DNA from: Sphingobacterium sp. xlx-96
GTDB taxonomy: Bacteria > Bacteroidota > Bacteroidia > Sphingobacteriales > Sphingobacteriaceae
Length of the DNA stretch: 64,000 bases
Direction: 5' to 3'
NCBI RefSeq assembly: GCF_011007365.1
Contig: NZ_WFKM01000001.1
Span: 62,001-126,000, forward strand
A program made the translations under genes and the position numbers. Positions 26,608 through 36,922 of this stretch are shown here, piece after piece; position 1 is the first letter of the stretch; every line of letters begins with the position of its first letter. Below the pieces are notes generated by a model. The model saw only the letters and a list, made by a program, of their open reading frames with translations. It did not search any database and was not told the DNA's origin.

Positions 26608-26651
26608 ATTCCTCTCTATTGTTTTATTGGTAGAACAATAGAGAGGAATAT
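26606..26651 (-). promoter_or_regulatory. 18-bp perfect hairpin covering the start of the PEP-mutase family gene
   Basis: ATATTCCTCTCTATTGTT (26606-26623 on plus) is perfectly complementary to 26634-26651 with a 10-nt loop. On the mRNA the 3' arm contains the purine-rich AGAGAGGA and the AU of the start AUG. There is no T tract, so it is not a classic terminator. It could block translation or protect the upstream transcript's 3' end. Confidence 0.6.
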
Positions 26652-26670
26652 TTGTTTGATTTTTTGCCTA

Positions 26671-27552
26671 CTAATTTATTGCTCTCATTTCCATCAACTG
26701 AGAAGCGACCTTTCCATCCCAAATATATTTCTCGCGTTTACGTTTTTTCTTGTACTGGTATTCTTCGGCATTTTCGTCGATCACTTCTCCTTCCTCAATA
26801 TCCTTGATGATTAGATTTGGATCTAGGTTATGCTCCGATGGGAAGAGAATTTTTTCTTCATAATAATAGATTCCAGCATCGCCCACTGTATATCGGCTAA
26901 ACATTGGGAGGATTTCTCGTCCGTTCCAGCTGAAATAATAGTAATAACTCGGTACACCACAGGCTTCGCCCAAAAAGCCGATTCGAAAGATATTTTGCAA
27001 GCCAGATAATCCCATACTAGGCAAGAGCTTATACTCTGAGTAGCGTTGCTCGTCTAATTCAGCAGGGTAGTAGTCCTTACTTTTAAGATTCCTGTTCCTA
27101 TCAAAGCATTTGACTTGTAGCATATAGGCCGCGGGGCTGTAGGATGTTTCTTTTTCGTACCTTAAAAAGCCAAAACTGAATATATTGCCTTCTTCGCTAA
27201 CCAGTCGTCCCAAAGCCAGTAATCCAGACCAAATAAAGCCCTCTTTACGTTGACCGTCCTTAAAATAGGAAACTCTGCGCCAAGGGGCCTCAAACCCTCT
27301 GGCCATAGCGTTATTATAACTTTCCGATTTAATGAGAAGAGCTGTCTCCTGAGGCAAAGAGTCTAATAGACGGCCACGTGTACTTGGATAGTCTCTGATA
27401 TAGGCAACGTCTGCAAAAACATAGGCCGTATCACCCACTTGTTTTTGCCAGAAACCATAATCATCCTCAGCGATATAAGCAGCAGCATCTTCCTGTGCAT
27501 ACAACGGAGCGGCACACACCAGCATCATCAAGCTAAAAAGTAAAGTTCTCAT
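26671..27552 (-). CDS. Exported SH3-domain protein
   Basis: I start at MRTLLFSLMMLVCAAPLYAQ (293 residues), a clean signal peptide; an in-frame ATG 60 nt upstream adds unlikely residues. Residues ~35-110 look like a bacterial SH3 domain (VGDTAYVFADVAYIRDYPSTRGRLLDSL, then WRRVSYFKDGQRKEGFIWSGLL). Such domains usually bind peptidoglycan peptides. The remaining ~170 residues, rich in Tyr and acidic residues, are not recognised. It is preceded by the valS terminator, so it probably has its own promoter. Confidence 0.75.
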   Translation of the reverse strand: MRTLLFSLMMLVCAAPLYAQEDAAAYIAEDDYGFWQKQVGDTAYVFADVAYIRDYPSTRGRLLDSLPQETALLIKSESYNNAMARGFEAPWRRVSYFKDGQRKEGFIWSGLLALGRLVSEEGNIFSFGFLRYEKETSYSPAAYMLQVKCFDRNRNLKSKDYYPAELDEQRYSEYKLLPSMGLSGLQNIFRIGFLGEACGVPSYYYYFSWNGREILPMFSRYTVGDAGIYYYEEKILFPSEHNLDPNLIIKDIEEGEVIDENAEEYQYKKKRKREKYIWDGKVASQLMEMRAIN

Positions 27553-27634
27553 TTTATTATTCTCTGTTTTATTATTTACTGCTAAATACCGTAAAAATAA
27601 GTGAATACACAATCACTGAAAATAGGGATAATGC

Positions 27635-27656
27635 AAAAAGCCCCAAAAGGGGCTTT
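27635..27656 (-). terminator. Terminator of valS
   Basis: On the minus strand AAAGCCCC-TTTT-GGGGCTTT is followed by a T tract (complement of 27635-27639). It lies 19 nt beyond the valS stop codon. Confidence 0.88.
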
Positions 27657-27674
27657 CGGTAAGGGGTTAAAAAC

Positions 27675-30293
27675 TTATCCTAAACTAGCCAAACTCTCTT
27701 CTAGGATTTGAATTTTAGCTTCAGCATCAGTTTTTTTATTTCTTTCATTCTGGATGATCTCTGGTTTCGCATTTTGTACAAACCGTTCATTCGATAGTTT
27801 TTTGTCTACTGAAACCAAGAAACCTTTAAGGTATTCGATTTCCTTACTGATACGTTCCTTCTCAGCTTCTACATCAATATTATCAGCCGCCAATTTTACA
27901 TAACACTCGCTTTTTCCGGCAAGGAAACTCAATGCCCCTGTTACCTTTTCCTGTACAAAAGTCAGTTTAGAGATATTTGCTAGCTTAATAATGCTATCCT
28001 GATATTTAGAAAAATCCATATCAGAAGCATTGATGGCCAAAGGCAATGCCGTTTTAGGTGACATCCCTTTCGAATTACGTATATTACGTACTTCAGATAT
28101 TATTTGCTGTACAGCTGCAAATTCTTTAATGATCTGTTCATCAAAAGCCGTTATCTTTGGAAATTCAGCTACTATAACACAGTCTTTGGCATCGCGTACG
28201 CCGAATAGCTCGTCGTGCCACAATTCTTCTGTCAAAAACGGCATGAATGGATGTGCTAGCGTAAGTACCTTTTGAAACAATGATTTTACCGTTTCCAAAG
28301 TTTCAGCCTCAATAGGAGTTTGATACGCAGGTTTGATCAGTTCAAGGTACCAAGCACAAAAATCATCCCAGATCAATTTATACGTTGTCATCAATGCATC
28401 CGACAATCTATAGTTTGCAAAATGCTCGTCAATCTCTGCTAGTGCTTGATTAAAACGGTTTTCAAACCAAAAGGCTGCTGTTTTTTGTGCATCTGTTGCT
28501 GGCGAATCCGTAGTTTCTAAACCTTTTACTAGTCGAAAGGCATTCCATATCTTATTCGCAAAATTACGTCCTTGTTCACAGTAAGAAACATCAAACATTA
28601 GATCATTTCCTGCAGGAGAAGACAATAACATACCTACACGGACACCATCCGTACCATATTGAGCCATTAATTCAATAGGATCCGGTGAGTTACCTAAAGA
28701 TTTAGACATTTTTCGGCCCAATTTATCACGTACGATACCAGTCAGGTATACATTTCGGAAAGGAGGTTTTTGCGTGTAGTCGTGTCCCATGATGATCATA
28801 CGGGCTACCCAGAAGAAAAGAATTTCCGGTGCTGTCACTAGATCATTGGTCGGGTAGTAGTAGTTGAACTCCTCATTTTCAGGATTGCGTACACCATCGA
28901 AAACAGACATAGGCCATAGTCCCGAAGAGAACCAAGTATCCAAAACATCCTCCTCTTGGCAAATACCAGCAGCTGATTTACCCTGTGCTTCAAATTCTTT
29001 GATCGCATCCATTTCAGACTTAGCGACGACCCATTCGTTTTTGTCGTTGTACCAAGCAGGAATGCGTTGTCCCCACCATAATTGACGGGAGATACACCAA
29101 TCTTTCACATTTTCCATCCAGTGCTTATACGAAGCAAAGAATTTTTCTGGGATCAATTTAATCGTGCCGTTCTCTACATATTCCAAAGCTGGTTTAGACA
29201 GTTCCTCCATCTTACACCACCACTGCATAGAAAGCTTAGGTTCGATAACAGCATCAGTACGCTCCGAAAAACCTACTTGAGATTTGTAGTCTTCAATTTT
29301 TTCGATCTGTTCGACCTCTTCTAAAAGCTTCGCTATTTTCTTACGGGCGATAAAGCGGTCTTCTCCGATTAAAATTTCCGCTTTGTCATTAAGGGTACCA
29401 TCATCATTTAAGATGTCGATTACAGGCAAGTTATGCTTTTGTCCCAGTTGGTAATCATTTAAATCATGGGCAGGTGTCACCTTAAGACAACCCGTACCAA
29501 ATTCAATGTCCACATATTCATCTTCAATGATGGGGATTTCTCGGTTTACTAAGGGCACTAATAGCGTTTTCCCTTTTAGATGTGTATATCGTTCATCATT
29601 TGGGTTGATACACACCGCAGAGTCGGCCATGATCGTCTCTGGCCTAGTTGTCGCTATAATAACATATTCGTCGCTATCTTTTACATTATAGCGGATATAG
29701 TATAATTTTTGATTGATTTCTTTCCGTATTACTTCTTCATCCGATAAGGCTGTTTTACCTTGCGGATCCCAGTTGACCATGCGCACACCACGGTAGATAT
29801 AACCTTCCTTGTAAAACTTGATGAAGGTGTCTATAACAGATTCTGAAAGATCAGGATCCATGGTAAATTTGGTACGGTCCCAGTCACAAGAAGCCCCCAG
29901 TTTCTCCAACTGTTTTAGAATAATACCTCCGTATTTTTCTTTCCATTCCCAGGCATGCGTCAAGAAAACCTCACGTGTCAAGGATTTCTTATCAATACCC
30001 TGCTCTTTTAACATAGCGACGACTTTAGCCTCAGTAGCGATGGATGCGTGATCAGTACCCGGTACCCAACACGCGTTTTTACCTTGCATGCGTGCACGAC
30101 GAATCAATACATCCTGAATTGTATTATTCAACATATGCCCCATGTGCAATACGCCAGTGACGTTTGGCGGAGGCATTACGATTGTGTAGGGTTCACGTTC
30201 GTCTGGTGTTGAACGGAAAAAACCATTTTCCATCCAATAGGAATACCATTTATCTTCTGCTTCTTTCGGATTATAAGTTTTTGCTATGCTCAT
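27675..30293 (-). CDS. valS: Valyl-tRNA synthetase
   Basis: I start at MSIAKTYNPKEAEDKWYSYW (872 residues); the frame extends 10 codons further. Class I signatures are VTGVLHMGHMLNNT (HIGH) and GRKMSKSLGNSPDP (KMSKS). The connective editing domain carries TTRPETIMADSAV and GCLKVTPAHDLNDYQLG. The last ~70 residues form the Val-arm coiled coil (KERISKEIEYLKGFLVSVDKK). It charges tRNA-Val and hydrolyses mischarged Thr-tRNA-Val. TATTTTTG on the gene strand (30328-30321) could be the -7 element. Confidence 0.97.
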   Translation of the reverse strand: MSIAKTYNPKEAEDKWYSYWMENGFFRSTPDEREPYTIVMPPPNVTGVLHMGHMLNNTIQDVLIRRARMQGKNACWVPGTDHASIATEAKVVAMLKEQGIDKKSLTREVFLTHAWEWKEKYGGIILKQLEKLGASCDWDRTKFTMDPDLSESVIDTFIKFYKEGYIYRGVRMVNWDPQGKTALSDEEVIRKEINQKLYYIRYNVKDSDEYVIIATTRPETIMADSAVCINPNDERYTHLKGKTLLVPLVNREIPIIEDEYVDIEFGTGCLKVTPAHDLNDYQLGQKHNLPVIDILNDDGTLNDKAEILIGEDRFIARKKIAKLLEEVEQIEKIEDYKSQVGFSERTDAVIEPKLSMQWWCKMEELSKPALEYVENGTIKLIPEKFFASYKHWMENVKDWCISRQLWWGQRIPAWYNDKNEWVVAKSEMDAIKEFEAQGKSAAGICQEEDVLDTWFSSGLWPMSVFDGVRNPENEEFNYYYPTNDLVTAPEILFFWVARMIIMGHDYTQKPPFRNVYLTGIVRDKLGRKMSKSLGNSPDPIELMAQYGTDGVRVGMLLSSPAGNDLMFDVSYCEQGRNFANKIWNAFRLVKGLETTDSPATDAQKTAAFWFENRFNQALAEIDEHFANYRLSDALMTTYKLIWDDFCAWYLELIKPAYQTPIEAETLETVKSLFQKVLTLAHPFMPFLTEELWHDELFGVRDAKDCVIVAEFPKITAFDEQIIKEFAAVQQIISEVRNIRNSKGMSPKTALPLAINASDMDFSKYQDSIIKLANISKLTFVQEKVTGALSFLAGKSECYVKLAADNIDVEAEKERISKEIEYLKGFLVSVDKKLSNERFVQNAKPEIIQNERNKKTDAEAKIQILEESLASLG

Positions 30294-30465
30294 TGCTATT
30301 AATATGGCGTAAAAAGTGTACAAAAATAAGGATTTAAGCTGTCAAATCCCACTTTCTTATATCAAATAAAGACAAGAAGATATACATACTGTTAAATATA
30401 TGTTAATATCTAATTAAGAGATTGATAATTAAGTGTAAATTTGCTCGTTTTTAGATGGAAATAGG

Positions 30466-32346
30466 ATGCAGAACTTTGTTAATGAGTTAAAGGCATTAGC
30501 TCGTTATTTTTTATTTTGGTTGGTTGTATGTTTTATTGACCGCTTTATCTTTATAATTTCTTTTTTTGAAAAAGTTAAAGATAAGCCGCTAACCGATGTA
30601 TTAAACATTTTTTACCATGGATTGTTTTTAGACTTTTCGGCCGTTGCGTATATTTGTGTAATTCCTTTTCTACTTTATAGTGTATTGAGCTTTTTTTCAG
30701 AGGTTAAGTTTAAGCGTAAGGTTTTAGATGTTTATACCCTAGTCGTCCTGCTGCTGTATTTTGGAGTATCTTTCATCAATATCAATATCTACCGAGAATG
30801 GGGCGACAAGATATCAAAGCGGGCAATAGATGCATTTTGGGCTTCACCTTCGGGAGCAGTAGCTTCTGCTGAATCTACACCTATATTTGTTCCGATTGTG
30901 GGGATTATTGCAGGAATCGTTCTGGGGTATTATCTCTATAGGTATCTTTTCAAATCCGTTTGGTTTTTTAATATCAAAAAGCCGTTAGCCAATAGTTTAA
31001 AGTTACTTCTAGGGATTTTTATTCTGTTTACTTTCATCCGTGGAGGTTATGGTAGGGCTCCACTTAATCCCAGTAAAGCTTATTTCTCAGAAAATACGTT
31101 TTACAATCACGCTGCCGTGAATACCCAATGGTCCTTGCTGCGGGATTATTTCACACGGAGTACCTTATTACGTAATCCTTATGCATTTTATGATAATGAC
31201 ACGCTTCTCAAATCTAAACTAGAACCCGTTTTTACCAATAATCCAGATTCTAGCGTGCAGATTTTGACGATGAACCGACCTAATGTAGTGTTGATTATGA
31301 TGGAAAGCTTCGTTGGTGATTTAATAGCTTCTTTGGGCGGCGAAAAAGGAGTCACACCCAATTTGGAGAAGTTAATTCAGGAGGGAGTTCTTTTTGACCA
31401 TATCTATGCGGCGTCAGATCGTTCCGACAAAGGAATGATTGGCGTATTGAGTGGTTTTCCAGCACAAGGTCCAGAAAGTATTATTAAGTATATTCCCAAA
31501 CATGAAAATATACCGGCAATAGGTGAGGATCTGGATCAAAATGGATACAGTAATTCATTTTATCATGGCGGTCAGAGCGAGTTTTACAACTTCAAATCCT
31601 ATATGTTGACACATGGTGTCGACAAAGTCGTTGATCAGGCCAATTTTGGGCTTCATGAAGATAGAGCCTCATGGGGTGTATACGATCATGTGATTTTTAG
31701 TCAGATGCTGAAAGATTTTAAAAAGGAAAAACAGCCATTTTTCTCGACTATGTTTACCTTGATTAATCATGAGCCCTTTGAACTTAAAGGCGAATACAAG
31801 TTCGGCAAAGACAGTAATCCAAATAAATTTAGAAGCACAGCATATTATACCGATTCCGTTATTTTCGACTTTATAGAAAAGGCCAAGAAGGAAGATTGGT
31901 ATGAAAATACCCTGTTTGTATTGGTTGCCGATCATGGACATCGCTTTCCCACTGAAAAATGGGACCTGTCACATCCCAAGCGATTCCATATACCATTGGT
32001 GTTTTTTGGAGATGTCATTAAAAAAGAGTTTCGAGGAAAAGTAATATCAAGAATTGGTAATCAGACCGATCTTGCTGCGACCTTATTGCATCAATTAGGA
32101 ATTTCTACGGTGAGATATCCTTGGAGTAGGGATCTTTTTAATTCTGCAACTACTGATGTGGCATTCTATAATTCGAAAGATGCTTTTGGCATTATTACTC
32201 CTCAACAGACTGTATCTTTTGAAAATGTAGGTAAATCGATCAATTATCAGGCTAATCTCGACTATCCAAAGGTCAAGACAGATAGCTTGCTGGATATAGC
32301 AAAAGCCTATTATCAAGGCGTGTATAACGAATTTTTAGCGTATTAA
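30466..32346 (+). CDS. LTA synthase-like sulfatase-fold membrane transferase, copy 1
   Basis: The 626-residue protein has about five membrane helices in the first ~200 residues, then an extracytoplasmic alkaline-phosphatase/sulfatase-fold domain. Metal and catalytic elements are RPNVVLIMMESFVGD, ASDRSDKGMIGVLSG (a Ser where LTA synthases have a Thr nucleophile) and FVLVADHGHRFP. The family moves phosphoglycerol or phosphoethanolamine from phospholipid to an acceptor. Gram-negative Bacteroidota have no classical lipoteichoic acid, so the acceptor is unknown. A paralogue follows 10 nt downstream. Confidence 0.85.
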   Translation: MQNFVNELKALARYFLFWLVVCFIDRFIFIISFFEKVKDKPLTDVLNIFYHGLFLDFSAVAYICVIPFLLYSVLSFFSEVKFKRKVLDVYTLVVLLLYFGVSFININIYREWGDKISKRAIDAFWASPSGAVASAESTPIFVPIVGIIAGIVLGYYLYRYLFKSVWFFNIKKPLANSLKLLLGIFILFTFIRGGYGRAPLNPSKAYFSENTFYNHAAVNTQWSLLRDYFTRSTLLRNPYAFYDNDTLLKSKLEPVFTNNPDSSVQILTMNRPNVVLIMMESFVGDLIASLGGEKGVTPNLEKLIQEGVLFDHIYAASDRSDKGMIGVLSGFPAQGPESIIKYIPKHENIPAIGEDLDQNGYSNSFYHGGQSEFYNFKSYMLTHGVDKVVDQANFGLHEDRASWGVYDHVIFSQMLKDFKKEKQPFFSTMFTLINHEPFELKGEYKFGKDSNPNKFRSTAYYTDSVIFDFIEKAKKEDWYENTLFVLVADHGHRFPTEKWDLSHPKRFHIPLVFFGDVIKKEFRGKVISRIGNQTDLAATLLHQLGISTVRYPWSRDLFNSATTDVAFYNSKDAFGIITPQQTVSFENVGKSINYQANLDYPKVKTDSLLDIAKAYYQGVYNEFLAY

Positions 32347-32356
32347 TTTACATCGT

Positions 32357-34291
32357 ATGAAGAAAGCATTAACTGTAAAGGGAAATTGGAACACACTTTT
32401 ATTGCTCCTTGTTGTTTTTCTTTTTTTACTTTTTATGTATGCCTTATTGCGATTGGGTTTCTACATGGTCAATAGTTCATTGTTTCCACATGTCGATAGC
32501 TTTTCTTTGATGACTATGTTAGTTGGCGGTGTCAAATTTGATATTGTGGCTATTCTGTATGTCAATATTCTTTTTATTTTATTGCAGGTGATACCTTTTC
32601 CATTCAAGTATAATATCGTGTACCAAAAGGTATGCAAATGGATCTTTGTGCTTACGAACAGTCTGGCCGCAGCATTGAGTTTGATAGATTACGCCTATTA
32701 TCCGTTTACATTAAAGCGTACTACCGGAACAGTATTCAGCCAATTTTCCAACGAACAAAATCTCGGTAAACTCAGTGTTGATTTTATGATGGATTATTGG
32801 TACTTAGTTTTTGTCTTTGTAGGATTAGTTCTTTTGTTGGCTTATTGTTATGATCGGATTCGAATTCAACGCCCGGTAAGGACGGGGTGGGCTTTTTATA
32901 TGATCCAATCTTTGTCTTTCCTTGCGATCATATTTCTATTTGTTGGCGGAGTGCGTGGCGGTTGGGCGCATAGCACAAGACCGATTACCCTAAGTAATGC
33001 TGGAGATTACGTGAAGAACCCTGAGGAGATGAGTATCGTATTGAATACTCCTTTTAGTATCTTGAAAACACTCAAAGCAATACAGCTGAAAGAACAGCAT
33101 TACTTTTCTGAACAAGAATTAAATACTGTATATCCCGTAATCCATCGGCCCGATTCTTCAACCGGATTTCGTAAGCTGAATGTGGTCTTCTTGATCATGG
33201 AGAGTTTTGGTAAAGAGTATATCGGTGCTTTAAACAAGCATATAGATAATGGAAATTACAAAGGTTATACGCCATTTCTAGACTCTTTAATCGGCAATTC
33301 ATTTACCTTCAATCGTTCCTATGCCAATGGACGGAAATCCATAGACGCATTACCTTCAGTTATCACGGGAGTTCCTTCCGTAGGTGAACCCTTTGTTTTG
33401 TCCATATATTCCGGTAATAAAACGACAAGTATAGCCAAGCTATTGGGAGATGAGGGCTATGAAACAGCCTTTTTTCATGGAGCACCAAATGGTAGTATGG
33501 GGTTTTCAGCTTATACACAATTGGCTGGAATCAAAAACTATTACGGCAAAAACGAGTACAATAACGATACTGATTTTGATGGCATATGGGGGATATGGGA
33601 TGAGCCTTTTATGCAGTTCATGGTAAAAAAAATGAACGCCATGCGACAACCTTTTTTTGCAGGCTTTTTTTCACTCTCTTCGCATCACCCTTTTAAAGTA
33701 CCGGAGCTGTATAAGGATGTATTCCCAAAAGGACCGCTTGCATTGCATGAGCCTATAGGCTATGCAGACAATGCATTACGTCAATTTTTTAATACTGCAT
33801 CAAAGACCAATTGGTACAATAATACGTTATTCGTATTGTGTGCAGATCATACTAGCCTGAGTCACCTGCCAGAATATCAGACCCTACCAAATAGCTTTGC
33901 GATTCCTATTGTGTTTTATTATCCGGGAGGTAATTTGAAAGGGACATCAGACAAGCTGATACAGCAGATAGATATTATGCCTACAGTATTGAATTATTTA
34001 CAATACCCAAAACCCTATTTTGCCTTCGGTTTCGATGCTTTTGATAAGAAACAGGATAATTTTGTCGTGAATACGATCGGTGAAACATACAATCTTTTTA
34101 AAGATGATTATTTTATGACTTATGATGGGGAAAAGCCTACCTCCTTGTACAATGTTAAGAAAGATGCTATGCTTAAAGATAATCTGGTCGATCGCTATCC
34201 TGTTGTCAAAGACAGTTTACAACGAAAAGTTCGAGCCTTTATTCAGCAATACAACTATGGTATGATCCACAATAAGTTGACTGCAGATTAA
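32357..34291 (+). CDS. LTA synthase-like sulfatase-fold membrane transferase, copy 2
   Basis: The 644-residue protein has the same architecture as its upstream neighbour: N-terminal membrane helices (LLLLVVFLFLLFMYALLRLGF and others), then LNVVFLIMESFGKEYIG, ANGRKSIDALPSVITG with probable Ser nucleophile, SSHHPFKVP and LFVLCADHTSLSH. The two proteins are clearly related but diverged, suggesting different acceptors or donors rather than dosage. They form an operon with a 10-nt gap. No glycosyltransferase or other substrate clue is adjacent. Confidence 0.85.
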   Translation: MKKALTVKGNWNTLLLLLVVFLFLLFMYALLRLGFYMVNSSLFPHVDSFSLMTMLVGGVKFDIVAILYVNILFILLQVIPFPFKYNIVYQKVCKWIFVLTNSLAAALSLIDYAYYPFTLKRTTGTVFSQFSNEQNLGKLSVDFMMDYWYLVFVFVGLVLLLAYCYDRIRIQRPVRTGWAFYMIQSLSFLAIIFLFVGGVRGGWAHSTRPITLSNAGDYVKNPEEMSIVLNTPFSILKTLKAIQLKEQHYFSEQELNTVYPVIHRPDSSTGFRKLNVVFLIMESFGKEYIGALNKHIDNGNYKGYTPFLDSLIGNSFTFNRSYANGRKSIDALPSVITGVPSVGEPFVLSIYSGNKTTSIAKLLGDEGYETAFFHGAPNGSMGFSAYTQLAGIKNYYGKNEYNNDTDFDGIWGIWDEPFMQFMVKKMNAMRQPFFAGFFSLSSHHPFKVPELYKDVFPKGPLALHEPIGYADNALRQFFNTASKTNWYNNTLFVLCADHTSLSHLPEYQTLPNSFAIPIVFYYPGGNLKGTSDKLIQQIDIMPTVLNYLQYPKPYFAFGFDAFDKKQDNFVVNTIGETYNLFKDDYFMTYDGEKPTSLYNVKKDAMLKDNLVDRYPVVKDSLQRKVRAFIQQYNYGMIHNKLTAD

Positions 34292-34533
34292 AAAAAATAC
34301 ACAATCAATAATTGTTCTATTTTAAATTGCTGTTTGCATGTTAATGGGCCAACTTGTTCGAAGTTTACTTTTATTTCATGGAATCAGCAACTCATTGTCT
34401 TGCGCATCAATGGAGGCAGCGTTCGTGCAAAAATAGGATAGCAATTAGATATCGGCGCAATTTGGCGTAAATATATCAGGGAATATTTTATGAAATTGGT
34501 ACTTGAAATTATATATATCTATTTGCGTGAGCA

Positions 34534-35553
34534 TTATTTACGCCATAAGGGTTGCTCAAAATTATAACGTAATGTAAAAGCTTGTTGGTTATCCACCCGT
34601 CCCTTTGAAAAGTGAAACGAAGCGGTCAATTTGCCTTCAATAGCACCGGTTTTGAAAGGACTCCATCCCAAATCTAAACGATCATATTGGGCACGGTGAT
34701 AAAATGAATCCCCGTTAGGTAGGTTTTGTGCTTCGCCGATATAAATGGTATTGGTCAAGGCAAAGTTTTTATAACCGATGTGTTGTGTCGAAATCAAACC
34801 CTTGGCCGTACGCATTTCATATTCGGTACGTACACGATCAAAGCCAATAACTCCTCCTGCATCAAGAGTTAACGAATCAAACACGGTTCTATGGCTGAAG
34901 TCCAGCCCCACTTTTGCAGTTATCACCGCATTATCTTGTATATGTTCTTCGATCGCATCATTACTGGTCAATGCATTGTGATATAATATGCCTGCATGCT
35001 CGATATAAAATAAGCCTTGTTGGTAGCCACCTGATATACCCGCGACAAACTGCTCGCGATAATTGTAACTTTGTTTACTCAGCCAATCTATAAAAATACG
35101 TTGTTTAAATCGACCTTTACTGTATTGAAAATACATGCCTTCGAGATTTGGACGATCATACATCAATGTATCTGCCATGACCAATCGTGGTATATCCTTA
35201 AGACGTTCATAACGAGGGATAAAGCCTATCGCAAAATCAATGGTAGATGAGTTGTAATTGTAATAAGCGATTGGATTAAGTCGTTGTTTGTTTTCCGGAT
35301 GCTTTCCAAAATCCTGGTTGTAATGAATTCCTCCATATAGGCGGTGTCCACCATCGATTTTAAAATAAATTTGAGGAGAGACGATCGTCCCAAAAATAGT
35401 TTTTGGCTCTGTATAACTGGCTCCAAACTCTCGGTTATCGGCATACCCGAAAAAATCTAATTTGAATCCCACTTCCTGAGCACGTACACATTGGCAGCCC
35501 ACAAAAAATAAAGCTAGAAATAAACATGTAATAGGTGAAAGCAAATGATGCAT
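34534..35553 (-). CDS. Predicted outer membrane beta-barrel protein of unknown function
   Basis: The 339-residue protein starts with a signal peptide (MHHLLSPITCLFLALFFVGC...RAQ) and then consists of amphipathic strands with many Tyr and Phe residues: GYADNREFGASYTEP, IYFKIDGGHRLYGGIHY, FHFSKGRVDNQQAFTLRYNF. VGCQC could act as a lipobox, but the later AQ cut fits better. No known domain is recognised. It lies behind a terminator that ends the odhB transcript and has no obvious partner. Confidence 0.65.
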   Translation of the reverse strand: MHHLLSPITCLFLALFFVGCQCVRAQEVGFKLDFFGYADNREFGASYTEPKTIFGTIVSPQIYFKIDGGHRLYGGIHYNQDFGKHPENKQRLNPIAYYNYNSSTIDFAIGFIPRYERLKDIPRLVMADTLMYDRPNLEGMYFQYSKGRFKQRIFIDWLSKQSYNYREQFVAGISGGYQQGLFYIEHAGILYHNALTSNDAIEEHIQDNAVITAKVGLDFSHRTVFDSLTLDAGGVIGFDRVRTEYEMRTAKGLISTQHIGYKNFALTNTIYIGEAQNLPNGDSFYHRAQYDRLDLGWSPFKTGAIEGKLTASFHFSKGRVDNQQAFTLRYNFEQPLWRK

Positions 35554-35572
35554 GGTAATTTTTTTAGAATAG

Positions 35573-35601
35573 AAAAGGTCGCCTACTAAAGACGACCTTT
35601 T
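35573..35601 (-). terminator. Terminator of sucA-odhB
   Basis: AAAAGGTCG (35573-35581) and CGACCTTTT (35593-35601) form a perfect 9-bp stem between odhB and the downstream barrel gene. On the minus strand it ends in TTTT. Confidence 0.85.
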
Positions 35602-35621
35602 AATGATATGTTTATTTTAGA

Positions 35622-36854
35622 TTATACTTCTAATAATAGACGGGCTGGATCTTCCAATAATTGTTTTACGCGAACTAAGAAACTTACCGATTCTCGTCCG
35701 TCAATGATACGGTGGTCATAAGAAAGAGCCACATACATCATAGGGCGGATAACAACTTGACCATTTTCTGCGATAGGACGTTGTACGATATTGTGCATAC
35801 CCAAGATCGCAGACTGCGGTGCGTTGATGATAGGAGTAGACATCATTGACCCAAATACACCGCCGTTTGTGATTGTAAATGTGCCACCAGTCATTTCTTC
35901 TATTGTCAATTTGCCATCTCTAGCTTTAGTAGCTAAGTTGATCACTTCTTTTTCTACTTGGTATAAGCTCATTGACTCTGCATTTCTGATAACAGGGACA
36001 ACCAGTCCTTTTGGAGCAGATACCGCGATAGATATGTCCGCAAAATCAGAATAAACGATTTCATTTTCTTCGATACGTGCATTTACTGCAGGCCATTCTT
36101 TTAACGCTGTAGTTACTGCTTTTGTAAAGAAAGACATAAAACCAAGACCTACACCATGTTTTTCTTTAAACATGTCTTTGTATTTAGCTCTTAAGTCCAT
36201 GATCGGCTGCATGTTTACCTCGTTGAAGGTCGTCAACATAGCTGTCTCATTTTTAACAGTTACCAGACGTTTGGCAATAGTTTTACGAAGAGAACTCATT
36301 TTTTCACGACGCTCATTGCGAGCACCAGTTATTACAGGAGCAGGAGTAGAAACTGCTGCGGCTGGCTTAGATTCAGCCTTAGGAGCTGCTGGTTTAGCTT
36401 GCGCTTTTTCAGCATCTTCTTTTGTGATACGACCATCTTTTCCTGTACCTTTTATCGTCGAAGGGTCTATTCCTTTTTCTCTCAATATTTTAGCCGCTGC
36501 CGGTGAAGCCGTACCAGCTGCATATGAATCTGGATTCTCAGATGCTTCAGTAGCTTGTGCTACAGGTGCTGATGCTTGAGCTGCAGGTGCGTCAGCTTTT
36601 TTATCCGCTGCAGGCGCGTCACCATCTTCGATAGTACATACTACTGCACCTATCTCTAAAGTATCGCCTTCTTGTGCGATGATGCGAAGAATACCGGCTT
36701 TTTCGGCAGGTAATTCAAATGTAGCTTTGTCTGATTCCAGTTCGGCAATGTTTTCGTCCATTTCGACGTAGTCGCCATCTTCTTTTAGCCATTGTGCTAA
36801 GGTTACTTCGGTAATTGATTCACCAACCGTAGGGACTTTGATTTCTAAGCTCAT
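35622..36854 (-). CDS. odhB: 2-oxoglutarate dehydrogenase E2 (dihydrolipoyl succinyltransferase)
   Basis: I start at [20 protein letters not shown] (410 residues). Residues ~1-77 are a lipoyl domain with [17 protein letters not shown] (lipoylated Lys). An Ala/Pro-rich linker is followed by the E1/E3-binding domain [25 protein letters not shown]. The C-terminal catalytic domain ends with [16 protein letters not shown] (active-site His). It carries the succinyl group from E1 to CoA. The gene lies 68 nt behind sucA on the same strand; the E3 gene is elsewhere. Confidence 0.96.
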   Translation of the reverse strand: MSLEIKVPTVGESITEVTLAQWLKEDGDYVEMDENIAELESDKATFELPAEKAGILRIIAQEGDTLEIGAVVCTIEDGDAPAADKKADAPAAQASAPVAQATEASENPDSYAAGTASPAAAKILREKGIDPSTIKGTGKDGRITKEDAEKAQAKPAAPKAESKPAAAVSTPAPVITGARNERREKMSSLRKTIAKRLVTVKNETAMLTTFNEVNMQPIMDLRAKYKDMFKEKHGVGLGFMSFFTKAVTTALKEWPAVNARIEENEIVYSDFADISIAVSAPKGLVVPVIRNAESMSLYQVEKEVINLATKARDGKLTIEEMTGGTFTITNGGVFGSMMSTPIINAPQSAILGMHNIVQRPIAENGQVVIRPMMYVALSYDHRIIDGRESVSFLVRVKQLLEDPARLLLEV

Positions 36855-36922
36855 ATGTGTTCTTTTTAAAACCAACGTTGTATATATCTTATTATATACA
36901 ACGTTTAGCTTTTATAAATTGT

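Noticed and set aside
34464-34544. Inverted repeat GGCGTAAAT/ATTTACGCC
   Set aside because: Only 9 bp with a 63-nt loop; plausible by chance in AT-rich DNA and without other support.
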